This document shows, one piece after another, positions 32,668 through 43,379 of a stretch of 64,000 bases of DNA. The position numbers were made by a program, and so were the translations under genes. The notes under the pieces are model-generated. The model ran no database searches and was not told where the DNA came from. It saw only the letters and a program-made list of their open reading frames with translations. Each line of letters opens with the position of its first letter. Position 1 is the stretch's first letter. Source of the stretch: Lucinisca nassula (Eukaryota > Mollusca > Bivalvia > Lucinida > Lucinidae); NCBI GenBank assembly GCA_963580285.1, contig OY757023.1:86019108-86083107 (forward strand), given 5' to 3'.

Positions 32668-33363
32668 TTGAGATATCAGTGCCATAAGTGTTTTCGAGAG
32701 TTTGCAAGATCAGACAGTTTGAGAAGACATAGATCCAGTGGTGTTTGTAAAGAGGATAATACAGATATGTCAGATGACGAAGAAAGTGTAGCGTCTTCAA
32801 GCCCACGCTATAATTTGGGAAAAGGAGAAGATATATTTGGAAAATATGACTATACCAATGATTCTGAAGAATACACCGAAGAAGATGATAGTGATGACGA
32901 AGTTGAGATACCCAAAAAGAAAAAAATGAAATCTAAGTACAGACCGTGGGACCGAATGGATTTGAAAACCCAGGAAAGCTTACAAGATACATTCAATGAG
33001 ACCGTGGAAGAAGTTTTGGCAGAACATAATAATATCGACACAGAAGATGCTGAAAATTTGGCATATGAGGAACTCAAACCAAGATATACACAAGAGCTTG
33101 CAAACTTCTACAGAACATTGGTTGGATATTCAGAAGCACTGAAGAAAGATCCAGTGCATAAGAAAATCGTAAGCACAGCAAAACGACTGAGGGACGAGAA
33201 AGATTACGATGCAGATGAATCCATGGACAGTGCCGTCAAGAAACGCAGATTCCTCTTTGAGAAGACACTGGATGAATATGATTCACCTACCTATGACGAG
33301 GAAGAGACTGTGCCACAGACAAATCAAAAGACATTATTAAAACCAATTTCACAACAAAGTTGA
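32668..33363 (+). CDS. Acidic C2HC zinc-finger protein without an upstream ATG
   Basis: The open frame runs from a TGA at 32647 to TGA at 33361. Counting from a TTG at 32668, residues 5-27 form C-x2-C-x12-H-x5-C (CHKCFREFARSDSLRRH...C), a C2HC variant of the classical zinc finger. An acidic stretch, a PKKKKMKSK nuclear-signal-like segment and a charged, helix-rich C-terminal half ending in KKRRFLFEKTLDEYD follow. No in-frame ATG precedes the finger, and the first is at 32767 (residue 34). The finger may therefore be reached by splicing or a non-AUG start, or the true ATG has been lost. I recall similar finger-plus-acidic proteins in bivalve genomes but cannot name a family. A regulator of the element's genes is one possibility. 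Confidence 0.6.
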   Translation: MRYQCHKCFREFARSDSLRRHRSSGVCKEDNTDMSDDEESVASSSPRYNLGKGEDIFGKYDYTNDSEEYTEEDDSDDEVEIPKKKKMKSKYRPWDRMDLKTQESLQDTFNETVEEVLAEHNNIDTEDAENLAYEELKPRYTQELANFYRTLVGYSEALKKDPVHKKIVSTAKRLRDEKDYDADESMDSAVKKRRFLFEKTLDEYDSPTYDEEETVPQTNQKTLLKPISQQS

Positions 33364-33439
33364 GGTTTCAAATTGTAAACGAGGACAGAGGGACGGTCCT
33401 AATCTTCTGTTCATCGTAATCAAGTTAGTTAGCGGGACC

Positions 33440-33445
33440 AATAAA
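33440..33445 (+). promoter_or_regulatory. Polyadenylation signal AATAAA
   Basis: Lies 77 bp after the stop of the last ORF, with a T-rich stretch (TTTCTTGTCTTTT) about 25 bp further on. Confidence 0.6.
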
Positions 33446-33529
33446 GTTAAAACTGTTCACCAATCTTTCTTGTCTTTTCACCCCCTCTTCATTTCGAAGA
33501 GGTAGTAGTATGTAAACTTGAGATGGCTA

Positions 33530-33784
33530 GAAATAACATCCACTGACGCTTCATAGTCAAACTAATGAAACAAAAATAGATCTTGAGATACAAGATCTAT
33601 AGCCAGAAGTTTGCTACTATCAAGCCTCAATATATTTGCCAAACCACTTGACGCTTGACAGTCAAGTTTCTATTGATGAAGAACTATAAAGTCTTGAGAT
33701 ACAAGATTTTTATTTCTCATAGAAACTTGGTACTAGATAGCCTCAATATATAAGCATGACACTATGAAGTCTTGAGACACAAAG
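33530..33784. repeat. Degenerate repeats next to the right terminal repeat
   Basis: Two to three units of about 115 bp share CTTGAGATACAAGAT and AGCCTCAATATAT. TCTTGAGATACAAGA is itself an imperfect palindrome. Confidence 0.65.
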
Positions 33785-34348
33785 CCAACATAATGTCATC
33801 TTGTAGTATCCCTGGACCTCTTGAAAGATTTCCAACAAAAGACTAAGTCATTTTCAAGCTTGGTCCCTATAATTTCATCAAACATCAAATTTATAGGGAC
33901 CAAGTCATTTTAGGCTTGGTCCCTATAAATTTCAAAAACTGAAGATTTATAGGGACCAAGTCATTTTAGGCTTGGTCCCTATAAATTTCAAAAACTGAAG
34001 ATTTATAGGGACCAAGGCAATCAACACAAACACATGGATCTACTTGAAAGATCACCAAAAAAAACTAAGTTATTTTCAGGCTAAGTTAATTCAAACTTGG
34101 TCCCTATAAATTTCAGAAACTGAAGATTTATAGGGACCAAGGTAATCAACACAAAAACACTCAGTCCATCTCGGAAGGTATCTAGCAAACACACTACCGA
34201 CCACCCAAAGCCCAATCTAGCCTAGTCAAGCTTACCTCAAGCGGTGCCACTATGGGGACCAGATTATGGGGACCAACAAAATTATAGGGACCAGTCCCTA
34301 TAATCTGGTCCCCATAATCTGGTCCCCATAGTGGCACCCTATACTACT
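33785..34348 (-). repeat. Mini-Polinton right terminal inverted repeat
   Basis: Reverse complement of the left terminus, but about 54 bp longer because a 56 bp sub-unit (TTGGTCCCTATAAATTTC ... ACCAAGTCATTTTAGGC) is present twice here and once on the left. The subterminal hairpin is at 34243-34338. Confidence 0.93.
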
Positions 34349-34354
34349 ATGAGC
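34349..34354 (+). repeat. Target-site duplication ATGAGC, right
   Basis: Identical to 28685-28690. Confidence 0.92.
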
Positions 34355-34475
34355 GTTTCCAACCCGAGGGATGACCGTGCTGAGCGGAACCGAGGCTACG
34401 CCGAGGTTCCGCTCAGCACGGTCATCCCGAGGGTCGGAAACGCCCATCTACAACAGAACCCCATATTGGATTCTT
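34355..34475. mobile_element. Remainder of the palindromic MITE hit by the mini-Polinton
   Basis: GATGACCGTGCTGAGCGGAA and its complement flank a short GGCTACGCC centre. The distal arm ends CTACAACAGAACCCCATATT, complementary to the piece at 28655-28684. The pre-insertion element is a near-perfect palindrome of about 160 bp. Confidence 0.85.
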
Positions 34476-35250
34476 TTTCTTGCACAACTCTCACATGTAT
34501 ATTGTTTACAAAATAAAAGTAGTGCGGAAGTAGTTCCGGCAGTTGAATAGAATTGAAGCGCATTTATGTTAGTTGCCTGGGTCGGAACACCAGGGTCAGA
34601 ACATAAATTTCTACCCCAGGGTAAAATCACGGATTTCCTTGTCTGGTGTGCAAGAATATGTTTTACAGTGCAACAGATAACCTTGTTCCCCCAACTAGGC
34701 GCTGTAGAAACCATCATTCGTTGGCATCTTCAGATCTCTACAGCAAGAACTAACATTTACAAAGGGTCCTTCTTTTCCCCGGACCATTAGAGATCGGAAT
34801 ACCCTTTCCGATTGATCATTTCCTCAGCTGAAGGTGCAGCGGATAGTGTAACTACATGTAAGTTCACCTCTTTAGTGAGAGCTAGGGGGGCTAACTTCTC
34901 ATATTACAGGTCCTGGTGAATAATTGTCATTTGATGTGTCACCAGTAACAATTCTGCTTCTCATTCACTGGCACCCCTTCTGAGGAGGCCTTGCCACTTT
35001 GCTCCGTCCTGTGTTATTTGTTTCCTTGACTCTGTAGGTATGTTGGTATGTTGAAGTCCTTGAAGGAGGCTTTTAGGGTGCCCTTGTATCTCTTCTCCTG
35101 ACCACGCTGGGAGGATCTGAATCTGCACTGTATGCCAATGTTCCAGTCACACGAGCCTACTCCTACTACTGGGAGGCTTCTGTAGTTAGTAACTTTAGGT
35201 TGATTGTTTATCAGTCGAGGGGTTATTACTTTGATATTCAATATGGTGAA
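34476..35250. other. Unassigned sequence
   Basis: No gene or shared repeat recognised. Confidence 0.4.
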
Positions 35251-35258
35251 TATTGTCA

Positions 35259-35455
35259 TAGCAACAGATAAGATGGCTATTTTTTATAATTGAAGTATAG
35301 TTTTCCTTATTTGCCATTAAAACCTATGATGTGGGTATTCATCAGAACCGCCTCGACGAGGCGGTTCTAATGAATACCCACAACATAGGTTTTATGGAGA
35401 ATTGACATAAACTATTTTTCAATTATCACAAAATACGAACCTTATCTGTTGCTAT
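35259..35455. mobile_element. 197 bp palindromic MITE with hairpin core
   Basis: The ends are ATAGCAACAGATAAG and its exact complement, unlike MITE-E, but the centre is the same hairpin (GAACCGCCTC/GAGGCGGTTC). Flanking stems read TATTCATC and ATGAATA, altered on both sides relative to the consensus. Confidence 0.88.
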
Positions 35456-35619
35456 TATTTTGTTCCTCGTTATAATATTGTTATGAAATGAACAGAACTC
35501 ATTGCATTATTTTTGGAATGCTATGGTAATAATCAAAGAACATACTTTAAGGTTGAAGATCATTACTTTGTGCAGAAATGTTTCTTTTTTTAATTAATGC
35601 ATGAAATTTGGCATTTTAA

Positions 35620-35800
35620 GGTGCATGATCAGTAATCAAGATCAGGGCTCATCATTAGCTGTCTATGATAAGAAATCATGATGAAGGCTCATGTTCGGTG
35701 ATTGTGATGGGGGCTCGTGAGCATTGATCACAATTGCGGATCGTGATCAATGATTATGATAGAGTTGCATGATCAACAATCATGAGTCCTGATCCATTTT
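35620..35800. repeat. Degenerate TGATCA-containing short repeats
   Basis: Irregular repeats of ATGATCAGTAATCATGAT and GGCTC motifs, many containing TGATCA or ATCATGAT palindromes. Confidence 0.55.
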
Positions 35801-36354
35801 ACTCATATATAAGGCAGTGTGAGAGAGCAGAGAGGGTCTTTTTGGGTGATAAGTTCTGGAGTGAGATAGAGTTTTGGACCTGTTTAGGGAAATAGTACCA
35901 TCTTGTTTTTGTAAAGATTATAGTTGTATATGCTAAAAAAAATATATATATACATTAAATAAGTTAAAATTCTACAATCTTAGTTATTAATGGGATATTA
36001 AACTCGGCCACAGAAAATTATAATTATTTTCCATCAAAGTGGTGGTAGACAGTAGATTCTTCCTGCTGAGTACTGACCAAGTTGGAAATTAATTTATGAG
36101 ACCCAAGAAATATTATAAGAAGAAGTTTTTGTAACAATATCAAAGAATCCCGATTCTGGACAAAATTCATCATTATCAGTACTCAAACAAAAAAGTCCTA
36201 ATTTTCTCCAACCAGGGCGTGTATAGTCCTCAAAAGAAAAAGTTAAAAACTTAAAGCGGTAAGTCTTACAAGTTCTGAAAGTTAAAAAACGGACTCTTTT
36301 GACTGCGTACTGTTAGTCACGCGTAGTAGCCCGGCGATTATGCACTCAAAATCC

Positions 36355-37260
36355 TTACGGGAACTTCCGGGCGTGACTTACGAGACTTCAAAAATGTCAA
36401 CAAGTAGGTTATGATTTTAGCCAACTTTATAAAATATAGTTTGAAAAATCGGCCAATGCTATTCATTTCTGCATCAGAAAACGTAGGAGTGGGCATGAAA
36501 AGGCACCGGTCGATTTTTGATTCATTTCTACCGGAGGAAGGCAGTCAGATATTTCTGTTTTGACCTGTTTTCTAGTACCGAATGAAGGCATTTTCGTCTA
36601 CCCCGGCTAGGCAAAACTCATCTAACATGTCAGCTAAGACGCATTTCGAACTGCTCCCATGTTGAAATACATAAACTGCAAACATTTCCGCAGGATTTGT
36701 TCCAGTGACTGTGCCGATTATGACTTACCAGGTCCGATTACCTCTTACGGAAATATTAACCCTTTCAATGACAGGAATTCTTATTTGATATGTTAAATAC
36801 GAGTACGTAAGTTTGCATATCCCGGCTAGCTGAAAATGTCTTCATTCGGCACTATAGAAAACAGGCCAACAGAAATCTGACTACCTTCCTATTAAAAATC
36901 GACCGCTTGCCTTTTCATGTCCACACATTGCCCGATTTTTCAAAATATGTTCACAAAGTTGACTAAAAATCTTTAACCCATTCAGTACCAGAAACCCCTA
37001 AAGGGATAACTTGGCGAACAGTGCAGACCCAGATCAGACGCCAAACAAAAAACGCGGCGTCTGATCAGGGCCTACACTGTTTGCAAAAAGTTAAGCCATT
37101 TCCCGAATAAAGTTTGAAGAAAACACAACCTGACACCTCTAAATTTCGAAATGGACTTATGTCATATATAAGGTGGAAGATTCCATTTGGTACAAAAAGG
37201 GTCAATCATGAACACTGATATTTCTGAAGTCTCGTAAATCATGGCCGGAAGTTTGAACTG
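36355..37260. mobile_element. Foldback element with nested MITE-F
   Basis: Inverted arms: 36362-36395 pairs with 37222-37255 (TTACGAGACTTCA / TGAAGTCTCGTAA), and 36405-36605 pairs with about 36800-36970 (GAAAACAGGCC / GACCTGTTTTC; CATGAAAAGGCA / TGCCTTTTCATG). A MITE-F at 36975-37205 is nested in the right arm. Confidence 0.7.
36975..37205 (+). mobile_element. MITE-F nested in the foldback
   Basis: Order: ACCCATTCAGTACCAG, AGATCAGACGCC...GGCGTCTGATC palindrome, CACTGTTTGCAAAA, CACAACCTGACACC. Confidence 0.82.
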
Positions 37261-37289
37261 ACCCCTTAACATTTACGAGTCTACCAGGC

Positions 37290-37592
37290 GTTTGTTTGTT
37301 TGATTTGAGGTGTAACGTCCCTGTCAACACTGTATCGGTCATTTTAGAGACGTTGCTTCCATTTTAGTGGGACTTTTACCCAATATTGAGATGAATTGAC
37401 ATCTCAAGCCCTGCCACCCAATGAAACCAATAGTGTTTGTTTGCATGGGCGGTCCAACTCGCACCACTTTTCCTTGGCATGCTTAGAAACTCTAAGCGGT
37501 TTACCAGTACTAATGTGCGGTTGGTTTCAACTCTGCGTCGAAGCAGCATGCAGCCCACCTATTTCTTCAAGCCCCGATCGGCTGGGGCGGCT
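37290..37592 (-). mobile_element. SINE-1 copy
   Basis: Full length, minus strand, ending CAAGCCCCGATCGGCTGGGG. Confidence 0.85.
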
Positions 37593-37636
37593 CTACTAGC
37601 GTTTTTTTTTTATTATTTTTGCGTATAAGCAAACAG

Positions 37637-37857
37637 TTTGCAAAAATGAGTTTTTAAGTAACCGACAGACGACAAAGCAGACGACAATTGTCGTGATTGG
37701 CATTTTAGGGGTTAATGGTTTGTCTTGTACACCATGTCTACCAGGCGTGTTGTACATGTATTCAACAAGACAACTCATTAAAGCATAAAACGCCAATCAC
37801 GGCAATTGCCGTCTGCTTTGTCGTCTGTCGGTTACTTCAAAACTCATTTTTGCAAAC
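37637..37857. mobile_element. Small foldback element
   Basis: Arms of about 80 bp: AAATGAGTTTTTAAGTAACC with GGTTACTTCAAAACTCATTT, and GACGACAAAGCAGACG with CGTCTGCTTTGTCGTC. Confidence 0.85.
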
Positions 37858-38409
37858 AATGTGAACCCAGATCAGGAGCAGTCTAGAAGCAGTCTGATCT
37901 TGGTTCACACTGTTGGCCTGTATGCAAAAATATTTTAAAAAAATTGCAAGAAGATTCAGCAGACGACATAAGCAGTCGACATTTTTAGATGTAGATTTCG
38001 GCGTTTTATGGGCTAAGAGTACACTAGAAAATTTACAAATATTAGGTCACGATTCTTGTAATGAATAATTGATCTGCCAAGAAAAACGATATATTTCAAT
38101 CCACAGATATCATGGATATATAGACTGTTAGAAATAGTTTCACGTACGTTGACCTGTATATATATACTACGCGGAATTGCGGGAAAAACAGACTTTTGGA
38201 AGAATATCAGAAAAATAATGGAGCAGTCTGATCTGGATCTATACTGTTTGCCTGTATGCAAAATAGTTTATAAAGAATTGCAAGAGATTCCACATACGAC
38301 TTAAACAGACGACATTTTTAAATACAGTTTTACTTGGCGTCCTCTTCAGTCAGGACTTCAGTATTCTTCTACGAAAACGTCGAAAAGCAACCGAATATCA
38401 GCTGAAAAT

Positions 38410-38694
38410 ACTCCTGGCTTGAAGAAATAGATGGGTTGCATGATGCTTCCACGCAGAGCTGAAACGGACCCGCACACGAGTACTGATAAACCACTTACAG
38501 AGGATCTAAGCATGCCCAGACAATGCGGTGTGAGTCTGACAGTCCATGCTTATAAACCCTGTTGATTTTATTGGGCGGCAGGGCTTGAGATGTCAATGTC
38601 GGATAAAAGTTCCACAAAATTGGAAGCAACGTCTCCAAAATGACCATTACAGTGTTGACGGGGACGTTAAACCACAAATCAAACAAACAAACAA
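38410..38694 (+). mobile_element. SINE-1 copy
   Basis: GGCTTGAAGAAATAGATGGG to the CAAACAAACAAAC tail; part of the central CATTTCATCTCAATG is deleted. Confidence 0.85.
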
Positions 38695-38949
38695 ACCCTG
38701 GCGAGACGCGGTCAGCGAAGAGTACTATTTACCTGCGCACCTGTCCATCTGATCAGAGTCACCTTTATTCCGAATGGAAGCCCTACGGTTCATAGATTGC
38801 ATATGCGACATGACTCGATCAGCTTTCACATGTATGATGCCAAGACTGATCGGGTCCGCTATTACTTTCACATGTCATTCTTTTTGTGTGCGTCGGTTTA
38901 GTCTAAAGACGTATACAAATCAACACCCAACAAGTGACAGCGACGATCA

Positions 38950-39212
38950 CCACGCAGAGGTGAATCTGACCACACACGAGTACTGGTAAACAGCTTAGAA
39001 GGACTAAGCCTGCCCAGGTAAAGTGGTCTGGGTCAGACCTCCAATGCATATATGCCTTTTGGTGTCATTGGGCGGCAGGGCTTGAGATGTCATTTCATCT
39101 CAATGTCGGGTAAAAGTCCCACAAAATTAGAAGCAGCGTCTCCAGTATAACCTAAATGGTGTTGACAGGGACGTTAAACCTCAATTCAAACAAACAAACA
39201 AACAAACAAACA
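38950..39212 (+). mobile_element. SINE-1, 5' truncated
   Basis: Starts at CCACGCAGAGGTGAA and has an extended CAAA tail. Confidence 0.83.
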
Positions 39213-39224
39213 AAAAACGAAGAC

Positions 39225-39986
39225 AGCGACGGTCAGACTGCTTCCTTTTTACTGACAACGTTCCCAAGGCTAGATTTGGCTCTCTTTGCCTTATAACTGA
39301 CAGTTGCCTTCAAGTTACTAAGGGGACAACTGTATTGAATCAAAGGACTGAGAGTACTGGTGGGTCAGAAGGCTGGGCAAATAGTCCTAGACTAAGACTT
39401 AAAGGGTTTCGATTAGCCCTTAAATTCCAGTCTTTTTAAGCAAAAAGTGTATACCTTGACCAGACGCCGTAGAATGCGGCATCTGATCTGGGTCTACACT
39501 ATTTGCTAAGCCCAGCCATTGATTCTAGTCCAGATTCTATAGATAACCCTTTTACGCAACACTCTGACCTCGGACCCTGACCCCAGCGGTAAGAAGAACG
39601 CGGCTATTTTCTATAAATAACCGTTATCCGGATTTCCTACAAGTCAGTGTGAGTCACGTGGACATCAGCACTGAAGAGCTTCTGTGCTTAGTAACCTTAA
39701 GTTGATTGACAAACAATCGACTGACAAACAGTCGACCCAAAAATGTCATCTGGGTCGGTAATCGGATGTTTTACGATCGCAATGTTTGTTTTACGGCTCA
39801 GCATTCCGTGAAACATTATTTGCGAACATAAATTCTCCAAATGACAATGGAAAATGTTAACTGGGGAGGTAAATCGGCGGTTTAACGAAAACAAAGTTCG
39901 CTTACTGGCTCCGCAGCACCCTTTCATTAGCCGGTTTAAAATTGTAGATTTTTGGCAGAAACAAAAAGAGCTCTTCTTGGTTGTTT
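39225..39986. other. Sequence with one MITE-F relative
   Basis: A degenerate MITE-F lies at about 39370-39525 (ACCAGACGCCGT / GCGGCATCTGATC, CACTATTTGCTAAG). The rest is unassigned. Confidence 0.5.
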
Positions 39987-41226
39987 AAGGTAGCAGTACA
40001 CAGTTTCCAGCCTGTGCACATGGGGAAATTTCTTCATAAGTAAGAGTAGGGACCAAATTCAGTGTCTAAATACTGTTTGGCAATTATGAAAGCAATATCT
40101 TGAATTCAGTGTATTGTTTTTGTGTCATTGTGGAGAAATATGAATTAATTCATGGTCACATGACCTGGATATCAAGGGATGTAACTGAAAATACGAAACT
40201 ACTGCTATACGAATTTATCGCTACACTTTCTGTTTAAAATAGCTGTCAGACTTCATTTGGATATTGCTAAAAAAGTAAACGGCTGGCAGGGGTCAATTTC
40301 TAGCCCCCTTTCATTTTTGGTAGGTGTACAATAGAGCTGAATGCTGACAATTGTCCTTGCAAATGCAGTGTGCTGCCAGGGCTTCCTTGAAAACAGCAGA
40401 AAATGGTAAAAAAAAGCAGCAGAAGTGGGTGGGGTAGGATTTGTTTACATAGCCACTACATTGGCTGTACAGTGTACAAGCTATAGAAACCAGCTTCAAA
40501 TTATTCTGTGGCAAGTCACAATGCAGTGATAACACAAAAGAGAAGGGTTGCAAAGTGTACTATTTGTTACGGCTCAAAAAACTTCGTCCGCTGCGTGTCC
40601 GAGTCTCGCCGACAGCTTGGAATAGTGGTTTGCTACCATTAACCAATATGTCAAATTTCAAAGTGCCATTTATGACAATCTTTTTTATCTACTCCTTTAC
40701 CAGAATCAATATTTAGACAAAAACACCATTGTTTCTGATGAAATTGGGTCATAAAACTGAAATTTGTATGTAAGCCTACAGGTAGGGTCTGAGGCAAGGG
40801 AGACAACTCCAAAATCAGAATTTTAGTCTAGATGTTTGTTAATCATTTTGGTGCTGTCAAAGCTTATTCAATCTTAAATTAAAGGTGATTAAACCCATTT
40901 TGACCAATATTTTGGGCATTTCGTGTACAAACGATAGATTTTAAATGATTAATTTTCTCTCATTTTCAGCTTGGAAAGCCGTTATACTGAAATAGTGTTG
41001 ATTAGTCGCAAAGCACCGTATTCCATGCTGTCAGCGAGACTTTGATGCGCAGCGGACAAGGTTTTTTGAGCCGTAACAAATAGTTACAGGTAACCAACTG
41101 TTGTTAACCTAGTTTAAACAGGAAATCCCAAACTAAGGCACTGGCAAATAGTGCACGCCCACATCAGTCGTCGGCCTAAATTGGTGCGTATGATGAGGGC
41201 CCTCACTGTTTGCAAGAAAGAGTCAT
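39987..41226 (+). mobile_element. Repeat family C, long copy
   Basis: Starts AAGGTAGCAGTACACAG. Its first 650 bp (39987-40637) recur at 41730-42380 and, inverted, at 53524-54173 and 63388-64000; its remainder matches 62806-63388 inverted. Inside, 40558-40630 and 41012-41086 form an inverted pair beginning TATTTGTTACGGCTCAAAA, which looks like the ends of a nested DNA element of about 530 bp. No coding capacity. Confidence 0.75.
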
Positions 41227-41319
41227 TTTTTTATAATAAATTACTATAAACAACCAAACGCGTAAAATAATTGTGCCTTGTTTTTTGTTTTTGTTTGGTT
41301 TTCTTGCATTCTTGCACGG

Positions 41320-41546
41320 GGGGGGGGGGGGGGATTTACTGCCCTTTCGAGATTATTTCACTGATATCGAGCTGATTTTTGCATCATAGGTGGCAAAACT
41401 GGAGTATCCGGAGAAAAACACCCTGACCTCCAGTTGCAGAACTTGGTGTATCACATCGTGTGACCCGAGGCAGGCTCCCCACCACAACCTTGACAGAACT
41501 AATGATTAAGAGTCGGCTCTCTATCCAATAGGCCACAGAGGCTCGT
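41320..41546 (-). mobile_element. SINE-2 copy
   Basis: Reverse-complement tRNA-like head near GGCCACAGAGGC and a body ending TTACTGCCCTTTCGAG. A G/C homopolymer replaces the A tail. The same insertion is seen in the inverted duplicate at 54358-54580. Confidence 0.8.
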
Positions 41547-41729
41547 AATTGTGTCTTGTATGCTGGGGTATCCACAGCTTCTCTCAGCTGAGATTGACTG
41601 CTAGCAGCTGTGGTGTGAGCTAATAATGACAATTATTACTGTTTTTCTTTGATTCCACAATTAAACTTATCATAATAAGGTGGAATTACTACCAATTTGA
41701 CACTTTTGAGAAAAGTCATATTTGTCTTA

Positions 41730-42380
41730 AAGGTAGCAGTACACAGTTTCCAGCCTGTGCACATGGGGAAATTTCTTCATAAGTAAGAGTAGGGACCAAA
41801 TTCAGTGTCTAAATACTGTTTGGCAATTATGAAAGCAATATCTTGAATTCAGTGTATTGTTTTTGTGTCATTGTGGAGAAATATGAATTAATTCATGGTC
41901 ACATGACCTGGATATCAAGGGATGTAACTGAAAATACGAAACTACTGCTATACGAATTTATCGCTACACTTTCTGTTTAAAATAGCTGTCAGACTTCATT
42001 TGGATATTGCTAAAAAAGTAAACGGCTGGCAGGGGTCAATTTCTAGCCCCCTTTCATTTTTGGTAGGTGTACAATAGAGCTGAATGCTGACAATTGTCCT
42101 TGCAAATGCAGTGTGCTGCCAGGGCTTCCTTGAAAACAGCAGAAAATGGTAAAAAAAAGCAGCAGAAGTGGGTGGGGTAGGATTTGTTTACATAGCCACT
42201 ACATTGGCTGTACAGTGTACAAGCTATAGAAACCAGCTTCAAATTATTCTGTGGCAAGTCACAATGCAGTGATAACACAAAAGAGAAGGGTTGCAAAGTG
42301 TACTATTTGTTACGGCTCAAAAAACTTCGTCCGCTGCGTGTCCGAGTCTCGCCGACAGCTTGGAATAGTGGTTTGCTACC
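41730..42380 (+). mobile_element. Repeat family C, short copy
   Basis: Co-linear with 39987-40637 at an offset of 1743 bp with no difference that I could see by eye, which implies recent duplication or conversion. Confidence 0.85.
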
Positions 42381-42695
42381 TAAACCGAATGACAGCCAGT
42401 GATGATGACGTCGGGTTTTCGACTGTATGTCGCAAAATACACTGCCGCAAAGTTTTTACGTTATCCAATCAAACGACGCGTTACTTTCGCAAGTGTTTTA
42501 GAACACAGAATGGGCCAGCGCACGACAAAACCTACAATAAGACGTGCGCCCAGCGAAGACAGATCAGCCTGCGCATCCGCGCAGTCTGATCAGAGTCTTC
42601 GTTGTGCGCTATAAGGATAGTTAAGGGCCCAATGCTCCTTCATGCAGCAGGAGAAGTCTATGGTTAGACTATATGGATGCGCAGACTGATCTGAT

Positions 42696-43007
42696 GATTG
42701 AGGCCCCCGCCCATAGGGACTTGAAGAAATATATGGGCTGCATGATGCTTCCACGCAGAGCTGAATCCGGCCCGCACACTAGTACTGGTAAACCGCTTAG
42801 AGGATCTAAGCCTGTCCAGGAACCGCGGTGCGAGGCGGACCGTCCATGCTAATAAACCCTATTGGTTTCATTGGGCGACAGGGCTTGAGATGTCATTTCA
42901 TCTCAATGTCGGGTAAAAGTCCCACAAAATTGGAAGCAACGTCTCCAAAATGACCTTTACAGTGTTGACGGGGACGTTAAACCTCAAATCAACCAACCAA
43001 CCAACCA
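42696..43007 (+). mobile_element. SINE-1 copy with 13 bp TSD
   Basis: Target duplication AGACTGATCTGAT at 42683-42695 and 43008-43020. The tail has become CAAC repeats. Confidence 0.92.
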
Positions 43008-43077
43008 AGACTGATCTGATTCTTCGCTGGGCATACATGTTAGTTGTAGGAAATGCTGTGCCTCGGCTCATTATTAT

Positions 43078-43372
43078 TCGTGACCATTGCGAAAACACGC
43101 CTATACAAACACATTGCCACCATTATCGCCGAAAAAATGAAAATTTTATGATGAAAATTTTTGATATTTTCTTATTTCTGCTCAAAATATAGATTGTGGG
43201 CACTCGTTGAACCGCCTCATCGAGGCGGTTCTAACGAGTACCCACAATCTATATTTTAGAGCAGAAATAAGAAAAATAAGGTATACCCCTGGAAACCCCA
43301 GTTTTACTGTATAAAAGTGGGTTTCAAGGGGGGGGGGGGGTCAAAATTATATAGGCGTGTTTTCGTGATGCT
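43078..43372 (-). mobile_element. MITE-E with hairpin core, complete
   Basis: Ends GCGAAAACACGCCTATAC and TATAGGCGTGTTTTCGTG, with the hairpin at 43195-43255. Confidence 0.88.
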
Positions 43373-43379
43373 TCATGGA

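Larger units (their letters stand above)
28691..34348 (+). mobile_element. Mini-Polinton (Maverick-like, non-autonomous, 5658 bp)
   Basis: The element is defined by long inverted termini (28691-29200 and 33785-34348) beginning AGTAGTAT and a perfect 6 bp target duplication. It holds a tRNA-like gene, palindrome-rich repeats and three same-strand ORFs. One ORF resembles the penton/minor-capsid protein of Polintons and adintovirus-like elements. Full-length Polintons are usually 15-20 kb and encode protein-primed PolB, a retroviral-type integrase, an ATPase, a protease and two capsid proteins. All but the one capsid-like gene are missing here and there is no room for them. Replication and integration would have to be supplied in trans. 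Confidence 0.85.
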
